NCBI RefSeq assembly: GCF_033115175.1
Contig: NC_084827.1
Location: 181,518,388-181,582,387, forward strand
Direction: 5' to 3'
Length of the DNA stretch: 64,000 nt
From: Lepus europaeus
Taxonomy: Eukaryota; Chordata; Mammalia; Lagomorpha; Leporidae
The notes below the pieces were generated by a model, which saw nothing but the letters and a program-made list of their open reading frames with translations, was not told the DNA's origin and did not search any database. The position numbers and the translations under genes are program-made. Shown one piece after another: positions 10,635 through 21,394 of this stretch (positions are counted from its first letter, which is position 1; every line of letters begins with the position of its first letter).

Positions 10635-10915
10635 TTTATCTGGGAGGTAAAGAGCTCCCATTTGCTGGTGCGCTACTCAGATGTCCTGGGCTGGGGGGGG
10701 CGGTCCAGGCTGGGCTGCACTGGGGACTGAGAACTCGATCCAGGGCTCCCACAGAGGTGGCAGGGGCCACTTGAGCCATCACCTGCTGCCTCCTGGGGTC
10801 TGCGTTAGTGGGAAGCTGCAGCTGGGAGCGGAGCTGGGAACTAAACCCACGCACTTCAGTGTGGGATGTGGGGTCCCAGCCGGCAATGCTGGGCTGAATC
10901 CTGCCCCCCTGTTTA
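10635..10915 (-). repeat. Degraded SINE, reverse
   Basis: It follows the reversed SINE order: CAGATGTCCTGGGCTG, GGGCTCCCACAGAGGTGGCA, TGAGCCATCACCTGCTGCC, GGGAAGCTGCAGCTGGGAGC and GCCGGCAATGCTGGGCTGAA. Strongly diverged. Confidence 0.55.
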
Positions 10916-11707
10916 GAAAGACACCTCAGTGCTGATGTGAAAACACCCCATCTTCACTTGCAGGCTGTGACCAGCACCCTCCCAGCCCTGCCCAGCGCTG
11001 CCCAGCGCTGCCCCTGGGGCACTCACCTCCCTCTGCTTCCTTCCCCTGCCTCAGGCGGACGTAGGCCTAGAGTAGGAATTCCTCTTGCCATCTTGCTGTC
11101 TTTGCAGTCAGACTATTAGCAAAGTGTGGCAAGAACTAGCACAGTATCCCGGTACAGAAACTGGAAAATGTCAGACTGGGCCCTATTAACAAAAACACAG
11201 AAGCAGAAACTTGAAAGAGAAAGAAATGAATATTCTTGGTCTATAAGTAGTACTTAGCAGTTGTCATGGAAAAGATGGACACTTCCTTTGGCAAAGTGAG
11301 CATCAGCTCCAAGTGATTGACAAAGGGGAATCTGGGAGACGTTCCGTCTCATGGGTCCCCGAGGGGCCACTGGCAGACAGGAGCAGGCCCGGGGTGGCGT
11401 GCCCCTTGTCTGCCCATAGCTCATCCCGTGTACTTTTAGGGCTTCAGTCTAAGGTAGTGATGTGCAGATTCTGTACGAGGACCCCCTCTCCAGTGAAGAG
11501 AGGACGTCCTCTGCCGTGGCTTAGTGTGTGACGGATCCCCGCCGTCCCCTGGCTGCAGGGAGAGAGGAGCCTGGCCGTGCTTCTGGCTGGCGGTGATCGC
11601 TGGGCAGCATCTAACCAGCACCGAGTGGCACCAGGGGCTCCACAGGACCTCAGTGTCATCTCCAGTGCACAGGAGCACCTCCTCCTCCAGAGAGCTTTGC
11701 TCTGGCC
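10916..11707 (+). other. UBE2F intron, no feature recognised
   Basis: Unique-looking intronic sequence with CCCAGCGCTGCC short duplications near 10990. I see no exon-like splice signals with a conserved peptide. Confidence 0.6.
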
Positions 11708-12574
11708 CCCTGCCCTGTTTCCCCCTGTCCTGTGGCCCTCTGCCCTGTGGCCCCCTGCCCTGTATCCCTCTGCCCTGTGGCCCCCTGCCCTGTGTCCCTC
11801 TGCCCTGTGTCCCCCTGCCCTGTATCCTTCTGCCCTGTGGCCCCCTGCCCTGTATCCCCCTGCCCTGTGGCCCTCTGTCATGTGGCCCCCTGCCTTGTGG
11901 CCCCCTGCCCTGTGGCCCCCTGCCCTGTGGCCCCCCTGCCCTGTGGCCCCCCTGCCCTGTGGCCCCCTGCCCTGTGTCCCTCTGCCCTGTGGCCCCCTGC
12001 CCTGTGGCCCCCCTGCCCTGTGGCCCCCTGCCCTGTGGCCCCCCTGCCCTGTGGCCCCCTGCCCTGTGGCCTCCTGCCCTTTGGCCCCCTGCCCTGTGGC
12101 CCCCCTGCCCTGTGGCCCCCCTGCCCTGTGGCCCCCTGCCCTGTGGTCCCCCTGCCCTGTGGCCCCCCTGCCCTGTGGCCTTCTGCCCTTTGGCCCCCTG
12201 CCCTGTGGCCCTCTGCCCTGTGGCCCCCTGCCCTGTGGCCTCCTGCCCTGTGTCCCTCTGCCCTGTGGCCCCCTGCCCTGTGTCCCTCTGCCCTGTGGCC
12301 CCCTGCCCTGTGGCCCCCCTGCCCTGTGGCCCCCTGCCCTGTGGCCTCCTGCCCTTTGGCCCCCTGCCCTGTGGCCCCCCTGCCCTGTGGCCCCCCTGCC
12401 CTGTGGCCCCCTGCCCTTTGGCCCCCTGCCCTGTGGTCCCCCTGCCCTGTGGCCCCCCTGCCCTGTGGCCTTCTGCCCTTTGGCCCCCTGCCCTGTGGCC
12501 CTCTGCCCTGTGGCCCCCTGCCCTGTGGCCCCCTGCCCTGTGGCCCCCCTGCCCTGTGGCCCCCTGCCCTGTGG
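11708..12574 (+). repeat. C-rich minisatellite, 15-16-bp unit
   Basis: The unit is CCCTGTGGCCCCCTG (15 bp), with a 16-bp form containing an extra C, present in more than 50 copies. Variants use TGTGTCCCTC, TGTATCCC, TTTGGCC and TGTGGTCCC. The complementary strand has regularly spaced GGG/GGGGG runs and so fits a G-quadruplex pattern. Open frames of 300-540 codons through it (Pro-Cys-rich on +, Gly-Gln-Arg-rich on -) only reflect the repeat. Confidence 0.97.
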
Positions 12575-13397
12575 CCCTCCGTGCTCTCACGGGGCTGCCT
12601 GGTCTCACCAGAGCCGTCATCCTGCTCCGCACACAAGGTCAAAGCTTCTCTGGTTTTGGAGGGGCCAGGCTCAGGCTCCCAGCATGTTACACCTGGGGTG
12701 CCCGCCTGGTAATTCCTTGCCTGGTAATCTCCTGGTGGCCAAGGGTCTGTCACCTGAGCTCCCTTGCCCTCTGCCCAGGCCAGCCCGCGACGTCCACAGT
12801 GACTGGAAGGCCACACCCCTAGTGGCCCTCATTCTGTCCAGACGCGTGCCGTCAGGGTGTGGTGGCACTTGCGCCATCACCTGCCTCGGTGCAGACCCTC
12901 TCTGGGGGACAGGTCAGCTGATTAGCCCGAGCTGGCTCATCTGCTCCCTGTGCTGCCTCAGGGCACCAACAGCCCGGGTGTGGAGGGCGTCCGCATTCCC
13001 CGCTCTGTGGGGCGTGTTCCCTGGAGGCGAGAAGGACAGCACTCGGCTGCAGATTGTGTGCATGTCACCGGATCCTAAGAGTCGCTCGGGTGGGACAGTG
13101 CATTACTCCAAGTGGTGGAAGTTTCAAATGCAGAAGCCGCTGGTACGTCCAGAGGGTAGAAAAGAGGCCCGCTTGGTTAGTAGCATGATTTGAGTTTCCT
13201 TTTTTCTTTTCAAAGCTCCAAGTAAACTTTAATGGCCGATTTAAGATTGGCTATATTTTTTCAAGATGATCTTCATAGACAATCAATTAGAATTAGTTTT
13301 GACCTGATTGTATCTTTATAGTTTTCGTGATCTAAATTGATGTCATGTGAATTTGAATTTACTCTTAGAAAAGGTTTGTCACGTAAAAAAAAAAAAA

Positions 13398-13706
13398 GGC
13401 CGGCACCGAGGCTCACTTGGCTAATCCTCCACCTGCGGCACCGGCACCCCAGGTTCTAGTCCCGGTTGGGGCGCCGGATTCTCTCCCGGTTGTTCCTCTT
13501 CCCGTCCAGCTCTCTGCTGTGGCCCGGGAAGGCAGTGGAGGATGGCCCAGGTGCTTGGGCCCTGCACCCACATGGGAGAGCAGGAGGAAGCACCTGGCTC
13601 CTGGCTTCGGATTGGCTCAACGCGCCGGGTGAACCAACGGAAGGAAGACCTTTCTCTCTGTCTCTCTCACTGTCTAACTCTGCCTGTCCAAAAAAAAAAA
13701 AAAAAA
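13398..13706 (+). repeat. Lagomorph C-repeat SINE
   Basis: It runs from GGCCGGCACCGAGGCTCACTTG to poly-A at 13689-13706. The 3' half is shortened: the segment between CTTCGGATTGGCTC and GGTGAACCAACGG lacks the usual GGCCGC block. The flanks GAAAAGGTTTGTCAC (about 13368) and GAAAAGTTTTGTCAC (about 13707) look like an imperfect target-site duplication. Confidence 0.92.
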
Positions 13707-14465
13707 GAAAAGTTTTGTCACAGATAACAATTACGATGGCCGCTAAAACCCAGTACTCACAGTAATCATTTATGAGTGAGTATGATGTGCACTTAGAGTT
13801 GACAGAACAGTAACAAGAGTGATTCGGGCACCAGCCTAAGACATGGGCCCTCACCACATCCCTGAAGCCGGATGCGCTGCCCTGAGCGTGGCCCTCCCCT
13901 CGAGGGGGCAGCTGTCCGGAATTCCGCACTAACCAGCTTTTATCCTGACGTTGAGTTTCAACAACTGTCAGTTGCTAGGACTTCACACTGGTGTGTTCTC
14001 AGCAGGTCACAGGTTCTGCGTCAGCTGCCCGGGCTTGAAGGGCAGGTGGCTCTCCAGGGCTGTGCCCCGGGCACATCTCCCCTGCCTCCTCCATGGGTGG
14101 TTGTGGGCGTTAGTGATGGACTTGGGATTGTGCCCGGCACGCACGCGGTGAGCACGAAGCCTCAGTCCCCGCGCCATGCTGGCTGCAGTTGCGTTTTCCG
14201 AATCTCTGATTGGCAGAAGCTCTGTGTGTTTGAAGCGTGTCCCCCCACATAAAGCTTCCATGTGCAGGATGGTGACTGTCATCCCCCGAGTGTGTGTGCA
14301 AGCTTGGGGTGTGGGAGGAGGCTTCGTCACTCAGCGAGCCAGGGAGGGACAGAGAAGGTGGCTCTCCTGTAGGTCGCGGTGAAGGCAACACACCGTGAGC
14401 ACTTGTCGGCGACTGTGGCCCACAGTGCACCTGTGCTGCTGACAGCGTGTTTGTGTCTGTTGCAG
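13707..14465 (+). other. UBE2F intron, no feature recognised
   Basis: Intronic sequence between a SINE and the next UBE2F exon. The last 20 bases (GACAGCGTGTTTGTGTCTGT then TGCAG) form a normal acceptor. Confidence 0.6.
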
Positions 14466-14523
14466 TTTACTGAGAGAACATTCGATTGACGGCACGGGCT
14501 GGGCTCCCACGAGGACATTAAAG
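14466..14523 (+). CDS. UBE2F: UBE2F exon (residues 118-137)
   Basis: After TGTTGCAG this exon completes the Ser codon and encodes [19 protein letters not shown], then the donor GTAGGG. This is the segment just after the catalytic cysteine, including the E2 crossover region and the TGWAP loop, and it matches the UBE2F protein as I remember it without change. It ends in phase 0. Confidence 0.95.
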
Positions 14524-15134
14524 GTAGGGTCAGCCCCTTTGGGTTCTAAGTCTTCCCCACAGGCCTCCCCCTTGAGCACCTGCCCCACGTAAGAACGGCA
14601 CAGGGCCTTGCCTGTGGCATTCACAGGGGTGGCCCAGGGTTCCCTGCTCCCTCCGATCCCCACCACTCACTTCCTAGTGCTGCTGGCCAAGCTGAGGCCC
14701 TGTCCGTTGCCTGGGGGAGTGTCCTTGTCAGTCATCACCAGGCACCCGTCCAGAACCACCGACGGGCCCGGACTGTAGGATTCAGAGCTGCATCTTGAGC
14801 CAACACAGGAAGCCTCCTGGTCTTTGCTCAACAGTGATGTCTTGAACCCTTCTGGCCACCAGGCATTGGAGAGAGAGCTGCACACTGGCATGCAGCCGTT
14901 CCCTGGGGCCAGCAAGGACTGTCAGGTGTTGAGCGTCCATCACAAGGAGCCGTGTTGGGCAGCAGCACAGGAACAGACTTCATACAGTGTGACCGCGGTC
15001 CTCCTGAGCCATGGTCTGTGCCACCATGGGCTCTGGCCTGGCCTGCTCCCCAGCATTCCCCCCTCCTTCCCCTTTGGAGCCACCCTCCCCTGCAGCCCCA
15101 CTCACAGCTGCCACTTCCCCTCTGGAGCCTCTGT

Positions 15135-15153
15135 CCCCCCCCCCCCCCCCCCC
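15135..15153 (+). repeat. Poly-C tract, 19 C
   Basis: An uninterrupted run of 19 cytosines. Length is likely to vary and is prone to sequencing error. Confidence 0.95.
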
Positions 15154-15261
15154 GTGGGTGCTCCATGGGGACGCATCTCATGGACATGCATCGCCAGGCA
15201 CTCATCTTCACCGCCAGCTCTGGCCCTGGGCCTGGCTCACACCAGGGTTAGGGGGTGGGGG

Positions 15262-15447
15262 GTGGGGGTGGATGGGTATGATGGATGGGTGGGTGGATGG
15301 ATGGACGGGTGGGTGGGTGGATGGGTGGATGGATGGGTGGATGGATGGGTATGATGGATGGATGGGTGGGTGGACGAGTGGGTGGATGGATGGGTGGGTG
15401 GGTGGATGGATGGGTGGGTGGGTAGGTGGATGGGTGTATGGAAGCAG
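15262..15447 (+). repeat. GGAT/GGGT microsatellite
   Basis: About 180 bp of (GGAT)n and (GGGT)n mixtures with GGGTATGAT interruptions. Read as protein it gives Gly/Trp or His/Pro repeats with no coding meaning. Confidence 0.96.
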
Positions 15448-15955
15448 AGGGGTGAGTAGAATTTCCAACTAGCAGAGAGTGTGGAATGGACATGAGAACC
15501 AGCCCTGTAAGGAGAGTCTTGGGTGGATGAGGAGTCGGGGAGGAAGACTCTGATTGGCAGCTGCTGGGTCAGTGTAACTACAGCAACATTATATAAAGCT
15601 TCAGAGGAGCCGTGGAGATTAGCGTATTTACAGGTGTTAAAGACAGCGGGTCGGAACTCCGGGGTGCTGCACAGGTGACAGGTGGAGCGCTATGCCCACG
15701 CTGGCCTGTGCGGCGAGTGGCCCTGGTGTGGACTGGGGGCAGTTGGTCTCCTCGGTCCTGCGCTCACGCCTGTCACTGCTCCTCGCATTCCCAAGCTGGT
15801 GAGTGCACTAAGAGCGGGTTCCCAGTTTCCTGTCCAGAGAAGCAACGCGTGCTGAAGACAGGTTTGACATCCAGCTCGATGCCTCCCTTGGTCGTGGGTT
15901 TAAAAGACTGTGTGTGGACAGGAGCCTGAAGTGTTTGTTTTCTTTCTCATTTCAG

Positions 15956-15988
15956 GATGTTGTTTGGGGATTAAACTCTCTATTTACT
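15956..15988 (+). CDS. UBE2F: UBE2F micro-exon (residues 138-148)
   Basis: This 33-bp, 11-codon exon encodes DVVWGLNSLFT. A strong polypyrimidine acceptor (TTTTCTTTCTCATTTCAG) precedes it and the donor GTAAGT follows. It is symmetrical in phase (0/0), so skipping it would remove 11 residues of the helix after the active site without a frameshift. Confidence 0.95.
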
Positions 15989-16082
15989 GTAAGTATATTG
16001 ACCAGACTCCCAAGTGCTCTTTGCTTCCTTGACTGAAGGTTTAAGCATCATCTTAAGAGGGAGTTTAAAAACAGAGCACACA

Positions 16083-16419
16083 GGCCAGTGCCGCGGCTCA
16101 CTAGGCTAATCCTCCACCTGCGGCGCCGGCACCCCGGGTTCTAGTCCCGGTCGGGGTGCCGGATTCTGTTCCCGGTCGATCCTCTTCCTGTCTAGCTCTC
16201 TGCTGTGGCCCGGGAAGGCAGTGGAGGATGGCCCAAGTCCTTGGGCCCTGCACCCGCATAGGAGACCAGGAGAAGCACCTGGCTCCTGGCCTCGGATCAG
16301 CGCAGTGTGCCGGCCGCAGCGGCCATTGGAGGGTGAACCAGCGGTAAAGGAAGACCTTTCTCTCTGTCTCTCTCACTGTCCACTCTGCCTGTCAAACACA
16401 CACACACACACACACACAG
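16083..16419 (+). repeat. Lagomorph C-repeat SINE with CA-repeat tail
   Basis: The element runs from GGCCAGTGCCGCGGCTCACTA through ATCCTCCACCTGCGGCGCCG to CTGCCTGTCAAA. The poly-A tail has been replaced by (CA)n at about 16396-16419, a common route from SINE tail to microsatellite. Confidence 0.93.
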
Positions 16420-18404
16420 TTTCCCCTCTTGGCTGTCGCTGTTTACTAGAGTCAGTAGTAGAGCAGGGGCGCAGGGGCTGAGGGGCCTTGGAGCAGCATG
16501 TGGGGAGGGGTTGGGAGTGTGGGGGCCCGGCTGGAGTGGCTGCCTGCCCCTCAGGGAAAGGCCGGTTCCACTGCGTTAGCCTCTTCAGTGAGGTGGCCTG
16601 TGCCTTGTTCCTGTGTCTCACCAGCCATCCTAGTTGGTGGCACTGGTTGCTCCCAGATGTCCTGGTCTGGCTGGGTGATTATGTGACCGTCCAGCCTCAA
16701 GGCTTTCCACAAACCCGGAGCCTTGGCGTTGCCAGCGGTGAGCCCAGCGTCCGCCGCAGCGGCTGACCTTTGCCCTTCTGGGAACACAGCACTTCTCAGG
16801 CAGTGGCTCCAGGGCAAGAAGCTGACGCGACCCCACTGCCAGCGTCCCTTGGACTTCTTCACACGATCATTTGTTCTTTGCATCTTCACGAAGTGGTTCA
16901 TAATAGAGCTTTTAAAAAAAGAAGTTTCAGGGATCTGCCTGTGAGGAAAAAAAGGTTTTGCCACTGTTGGTAAAACCTGAGGTCCTTCCATGAAACTGAG
17001 CCCATCTTGAACAGGTCACCACCTTACAGGGCGACCAGGCCGTTTCAGGGCAGCCGCCTTGGCCGGGGTCCTGTGGGGTGCTGGGTGCGCCCCCAGCAGA
17101 TGTGCCTGCACGACCCAGGTGGGTTGGCTCTGCCTCAGCTGGGTGTCTGAAGGCACAGTGTTGCTTTTGTCTTCAGCAAAGTAAAAGCAGCGGAGCCCCA
17201 GACTAAACTGCCAGCCCCTGTCTGCTCTCGCCTTCTCATCGGGCGCCACCAGCAGACGCTCACATCACAACAAAGAAACCGACGCCTGGGTGCGTCCAGG
17301 GTCTCCGGACTCTGAAGGCTCGCACCTGATGGAGTCATCTGGACGGTTCTCTGCTGGTCACCGTCATCGTACTGTGGCTCCATTTTGCCTTTTTCATTGG
17401 AGTGAGTGAAGTTCTACTTAAACTCTCATGCTGGGCCTCTGAGAGGACCAAAGAGGACAGGAGCTAGCGCAGACCCCAACAGGGCCGCTGCCGTCGCCGT
17501 CCTCCGCCACTCGCTGGGTCCTCTCTGCCCCAGGGCCCTCAGCCAGGAAAAGGTTTTGACTGGCAGCTTGGTCCGCGGGGTTCATGGGAATAGACGTTGG
17601 CTCCTTGGAGCATCTTCTGGGGGAGCCGGGTGCAGCCCCCGTGCTCCCCAGCTGCACGTGGCTGAGCCTTCCCAGTTCCGGTGGTCATCCCCGCACTCGC
17701 TCCATCCCGGGCCGCACACGGTGGAAAGGATGACCCCAAAGCAGTCTTCCCACGCTGGCTGTCTCACGTAGCCCTTCACGTTCTTGCCTGTTTCTCGGCT
17801 CTCTGGAGACACTCGAGCGTGAGTGAGCCTGGGGATCTACAGCTTGCTATATTTACGGAGTATTACTGGTCATATCTGCATTTATTTCCACATCAGAAAT
17901 ACACTCCCAGATACACCCTCATGCCTGAAGAGAAACGGAGCTGTCTTTGTATTGATCCACCAGAGGGGAGGCTTGGAAACAGAGCTGTCTTTGTAATGAT
18001 CCACCAGAGGGGAGGTTTGGAAGCTGTGCTCCTCCTCACAGCTCTTGCTAAGGGGGAATGCACAGTGTAAAGGCCGGGTGTGTTTCCTGGGAGAGCAGCG
18101 TGGTCAGGCCAGGGCTTGTCAGGTGGAGAGTCTGCCCCTCCTGGGCCCAGCTCGCATGGTTGTCCCTGCTGGGCTGATCAGGGAGCTCGTGAGGTGGCCA
18201 CAAGACACAGCAAGCCCAGGGAAGGGCAGCAGCCATGACTCCTGGAGGCGAAGCCATCAATAAGCTAGGAGAAAATGAAATTTTATAAAAAAAGAACAGG
18301 ATTTTTAATTTGGAAATGCTCATAAAGAGAATGGGTGTTCTCCAGTGCCCAAAAATAGCATTATTTTTGGTAGGTATTTGACACCAATTTTTTTTAAAAA
18401 GGGT
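16420..18404 (+). other. UBE2F intron, mostly unique sequence
   Basis: I see no coding feature. The only structure is a 44-bp direct duplication at 17941-18027 (CTGTCTTTGTATTGATCCAC and then CAGAGGGGAGG occurs twice, starting at 17941 and 17985). Confidence 0.6.
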
Positions 18405-18682
18405 CTTTTTTATTTATTTACTTGAGAGGCAGAGTTACAGACAGAGACAGAGAAAGGTCTTTCATCCGTTGGTTCACTCCCCCAATGGCTGCAGCGGCTG
18501 GAGCTGGGCCCATCTGAAGCCAGAAGCCAGGAGCTTCTGCTTGGGCCATCCTCTACTGCTTTCCCAAGCTATAAGCAGAGAGCTGGATTGGAAGAGGAAC
18601 ACCTGGGATACGAACCGTTGCCCGTATGTGATGCTGGAGCCACAGGCAGAGGCTTGCCCTACTATGCGATACCACCGGCCCC
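18405..18682 (-). repeat. tRNA-type SINE, reverse
   Basis: It starts with TTTATTTATTTACTTGAGAG and GCAGAGTTACAGACAGAGAC, continues through GGTTCACTCCCCCAATGGCT and GCAGAGAGCTGGATTGGAAG, and ends CCACCGGCCCC, the complement of the SINE head. It abuts a + strand SINE tail-to-head. Confidence 0.88.
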
Positions 18683-18689
18683 TGGTACC

Positions 18690-18925
18690 AATTAAGGTGT
18701 TGCTTGGGACACCTGCATCCTATGGGAATGCCTGGGTTCAAGTCCCAGCAGCTCTCTCAATTCCAGCTCCTGCTTACATGTGGGAGATTGGATTGAGTTC
18801 CTGGCGCCTGGCTTCCGCATGGCCCAATCCTGGCTGTTGGAGACATTTTGCAGAATGAACCAACAGATGGGAGATCTCTGTCTCTTTACATTTCAAATTA
18901 AAAAAATAAATAAATAAACGAAAAT
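18690..18925 (+). repeat. tRNA-type SINE, forward
   Basis: It includes GACACCTGCATCCTATGGG, GGTTCAAGTCCCAGCAGCTC (box B), GTGGGAGATTGGATTGAGTT, CCTGGCTTCCGCATGGCCCA and an A/T tail AAAAAAATAAATAAATAAA. The head is lost or overlaps the preceding element. Confidence 0.85.
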
Positions 18926-19117
18926 CAGAAATAAACGTGGTTGCTGTTTCTTCTGTTTTAACCAAACTGTAAACAGTTCTATGTAAACATATCCCTGACT
19001 TCTTTCAGTCACCAAAGAGCCCGAGTTCCCAGGGGGAGGCCCCACTCTCGCTTCATCTGCCAAGTAAGGTGCAGAGCCAGGCTCTTCCCACGCTCACCCG
19101 CAGTTTCTCTCTTTAAG

Positions 19118-19180
19118 GATCTTCTGAATTTTGACGATCCACTGAACATTGAAGCGGCAGAGCATCACTTACGGGACAAG
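19118..19180 (+). CDS. UBE2F: UBE2F exon (residues 149-169)
   Basis: Between CTCTTTAAG and the donor GTGAGT this 63-bp exon encodes [20 protein letters not shown] and Lys. This is the C-terminal helical part of the UBC domain, identical to the UBE2F protein as I remember it. Both ends are in phase 0. Confidence 0.95.
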
Positions 19181-20314
19181 GTGAGTCAGGCGTGCCCAGG
19201 CCGATGGTGACTGTGCCGGGCTGGAGGAATGGTGGGATGCAGGACTGGGATCTGAAGCGATTCATAAATAATGTGTTGGGGTAAATGTGTGTGCCCTTAG
19301 AGACGTGTTTTATCCAAGGTCCGCGAGAAGAGGCTCTTACTAGCTGTGATTTTCAGGTAGAATTCAGCATGAGGATTTAGAACAGGTGAGGACTCCTTGA
19401 CCTTGTTCAGAGCCCAGGCACTCGGGAGAAGGAGTAGCACTCGCCCAGCCCCTGCCCTGCCCCTCCGGGCAGGCCGCCCTCCTCTCTCCACATGCCTGTG
19501 CTCCTGCAGGCTGCCCCTGTGGGGACGGGCGGGTGGGCCCCGGCCTGAGAGCTTTGTTGAAGGAGTGGAAGTGTGCCCGCCGAGGACTGAGGCCCTGGGC
19601 CTGTTTCCTGCGTGGCCTTGCCGGGGCCAGAGCCGTGTGCCGCTGCGGGGATGTCGGGGACCCGACAGCTGCGCTGCAGGAGCAGGAGGGCTCTGCTCAG
19701 TCCCAGGGCTCAGTCCCACAGAACGCGGCTCCTAACCTCGGGGAGAAGGGACCCAGGGCAAACGCGGGGCAGTGACCAGCTCCGAGAGGCCTTCCCGCCC
19801 ACCATGGCCCGGGCGATTCCTAGGTCCACACAACCTCTTGTCATCGGAGGCTTCCCGATGGCTAGGAATGGGGCCTGTAGCGTGCCCACCACCTCTGCTC
19901 AGTGTGGCTGCCTTGGGGGGTGGGGGCTGTCGCTGGGCCAGGAGGGGTGGACACACTTTACGTGTGCAGCAGGGTCCAGGGTGGTCGTTCTGGGAGAGAT
20001 CTAGGAGCAGCCTCTTCCCGAGAGCAGCTGTGGCTCAGACCAGTGTGTGCAGGAACATCCTGGCTGTAACCTGCCCACACTCTGGCAGAGAGGGGGCGGT
20101 GGAGGTGCTGTCCTAGGCCCCCTCCTGTGTGCCCCGCCCCCAGCACAGTCTCCCACCCAGGAGGCAGCAGTGTCATGGGGAAGCGAGCTGACTCAGCCAG
20201 CTCTCTGGTCACTGCCGCCTGGGGCCAGAGGCCAGGCCTGCACACGGGCCTCTGCTTTGGTGGCTCTGGCCCGTCCCTGAAGCTTTGCTTCACCCGTTCA
20301 CTCTCCCTGCACAG
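19181..20314 (+). other. Last UBE2F intron, no other feature recognised
   Basis: A GC-rich intron ending in CTCTCCCTGCACAG. Open frames on both strands have no recognisable family and I treat them as chance. Confidence 0.65.
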
Positions 20315-20365
20315 GAGGACTTCCGGAATAAAGTGGACGACTACATCAAGCGCTACGCCAGATGA
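20315..20365 (+). CDS. UBE2F: UBE2F last coding exon (residues 170-185 and stop)
   Basis: After the acceptor CACAG it encodes EDFRNKVDDYIKRYAR and stops at TGA (20363-20365), immediately followed by a second TGA. The C-terminus matches the known UBE2F ending, giving 185 residues in total if the upstream exons are of normal length. It forms the last helix of the E2 fold. Confidence 0.95.
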   Translation, partial: EDFRNKVDDYIKRYAR

Positions 20366-20945
20366 TGAAGGACCGCGTGCTACAGCCGTGCAGTTTCTGA
20401 CGTAAAGCCGCCAGCCGCCCCTCCCCCATCCTCACACTCCCTCTCAGGCCCCCTGGACTGTCCCCGTCCTGTGGCTATGTGGCCCTGAGAAGACCATCTT
20501 CATGACTGCCCGTTGTAGATGGAGAATCCAACATAAATACAGCAGGAAATGTGTTTGGGTTCTAGAGTCGTCTGCTTGCCTTGCCGGGTTCACTGTGCGG
20601 GCTGTCGGTGAAGTGAGACGTGTCCTGAACTCCAAGCTGAGGCTAGAGCTTGCTTCCCCTCTCCCCAGAGTGGGCTTCCTGCACGAGGGATGCTAGCGAT
20701 GCTAGCGGTGCGGTCAGTTAACTGCACATGGGCAGTGAGGACCCGCCACAGACTGTGACTGGATCACACCCTCTTGGCGTCTTCCTCGGATGCTGGCCCC
20801 CCAGACACAGCCCCTCCCTGTAGCTCTCTTTCTGAAATGCGTATTTTATTTAATGTAAGTATATTTTGGAACAGATTGTGATTTGTACAATTCAATGCTT
20901 TAGTTTTTCCTGTTCTCACTCAGTCTGTATTTTCATTGTGTAGAG
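20366..20945 (+). other. UBE2F: UBE2F 3' UTR (end approximate)
   Basis: The sequence remains free of repeats to about 20.94 kb and contains AT-rich blocks typical of a 3' UTR end (TATTTTATTTAATGTAAGTA, TTTGTACAATTCAATGC). I find no canonical AATAAA or ATTAAA near the expected end; AATTCAATG may be a decayed signal. The end is placed where the AT-rich, T/GT-rich sequence stops and is not certain. Confidence 0.6.
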
Positions 20946-21394
20946 CAGAAGGGAAGACGCTGGGTCAGGCACCTGCTGGCGAGAAGTGCAGAGGAGCGGG
21001 ACAGGCCGTCGTCCTGTCCAGTGCAGCGGGAGGCTGGCCCTAAACCAGCCCCTGCTCTCACGTCCGGATGTGGCACGGACGTGTTGGAAGCGGAAGCTAG
21101 ATCCGGACTATAACACTAAAAACAAAGAAAAGGCAGGAGCCCCTTCCCACAGCTGTCCAGAGACACTGGCTGGAGTGGTTCCCCGCGGGCCGGGGTGAAG
21201 GGGCTGGGCCGGGGTGGGCCTTGGAAACCAGGAATCTGCCGTGGCTCCCGCCGCACCTGGGTCAGGTCGGTTCACGGCGGAGGAAGGGTCCTGAGGAGAG
21301 CAGGGGGTTTGCGCCGGGGTTAGACGGCTGAGCCAGCAAGGTCAAAGCCAGGTAAGTGCTGTTCCCTTGCAGCCCAGCCGCCGGCTCCCAGCAC

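Noticed and set aside
11436..13193. 300-540-codon Pro/Cys-rich or Gly/Gln-rich (collagen-like) open frames
   Set aside because: They are produced entirely by the 15/16-bp C-rich repeat in a UBE2F intron.
18405..18682. Possible tRNA gene from box-A/box-B-like motifs in SINEs
   Set aside because: The motifs belong to tRNA-derived SINEs; no cloverleaf with intact acceptor and anticodon stems was found here or in the other copies.
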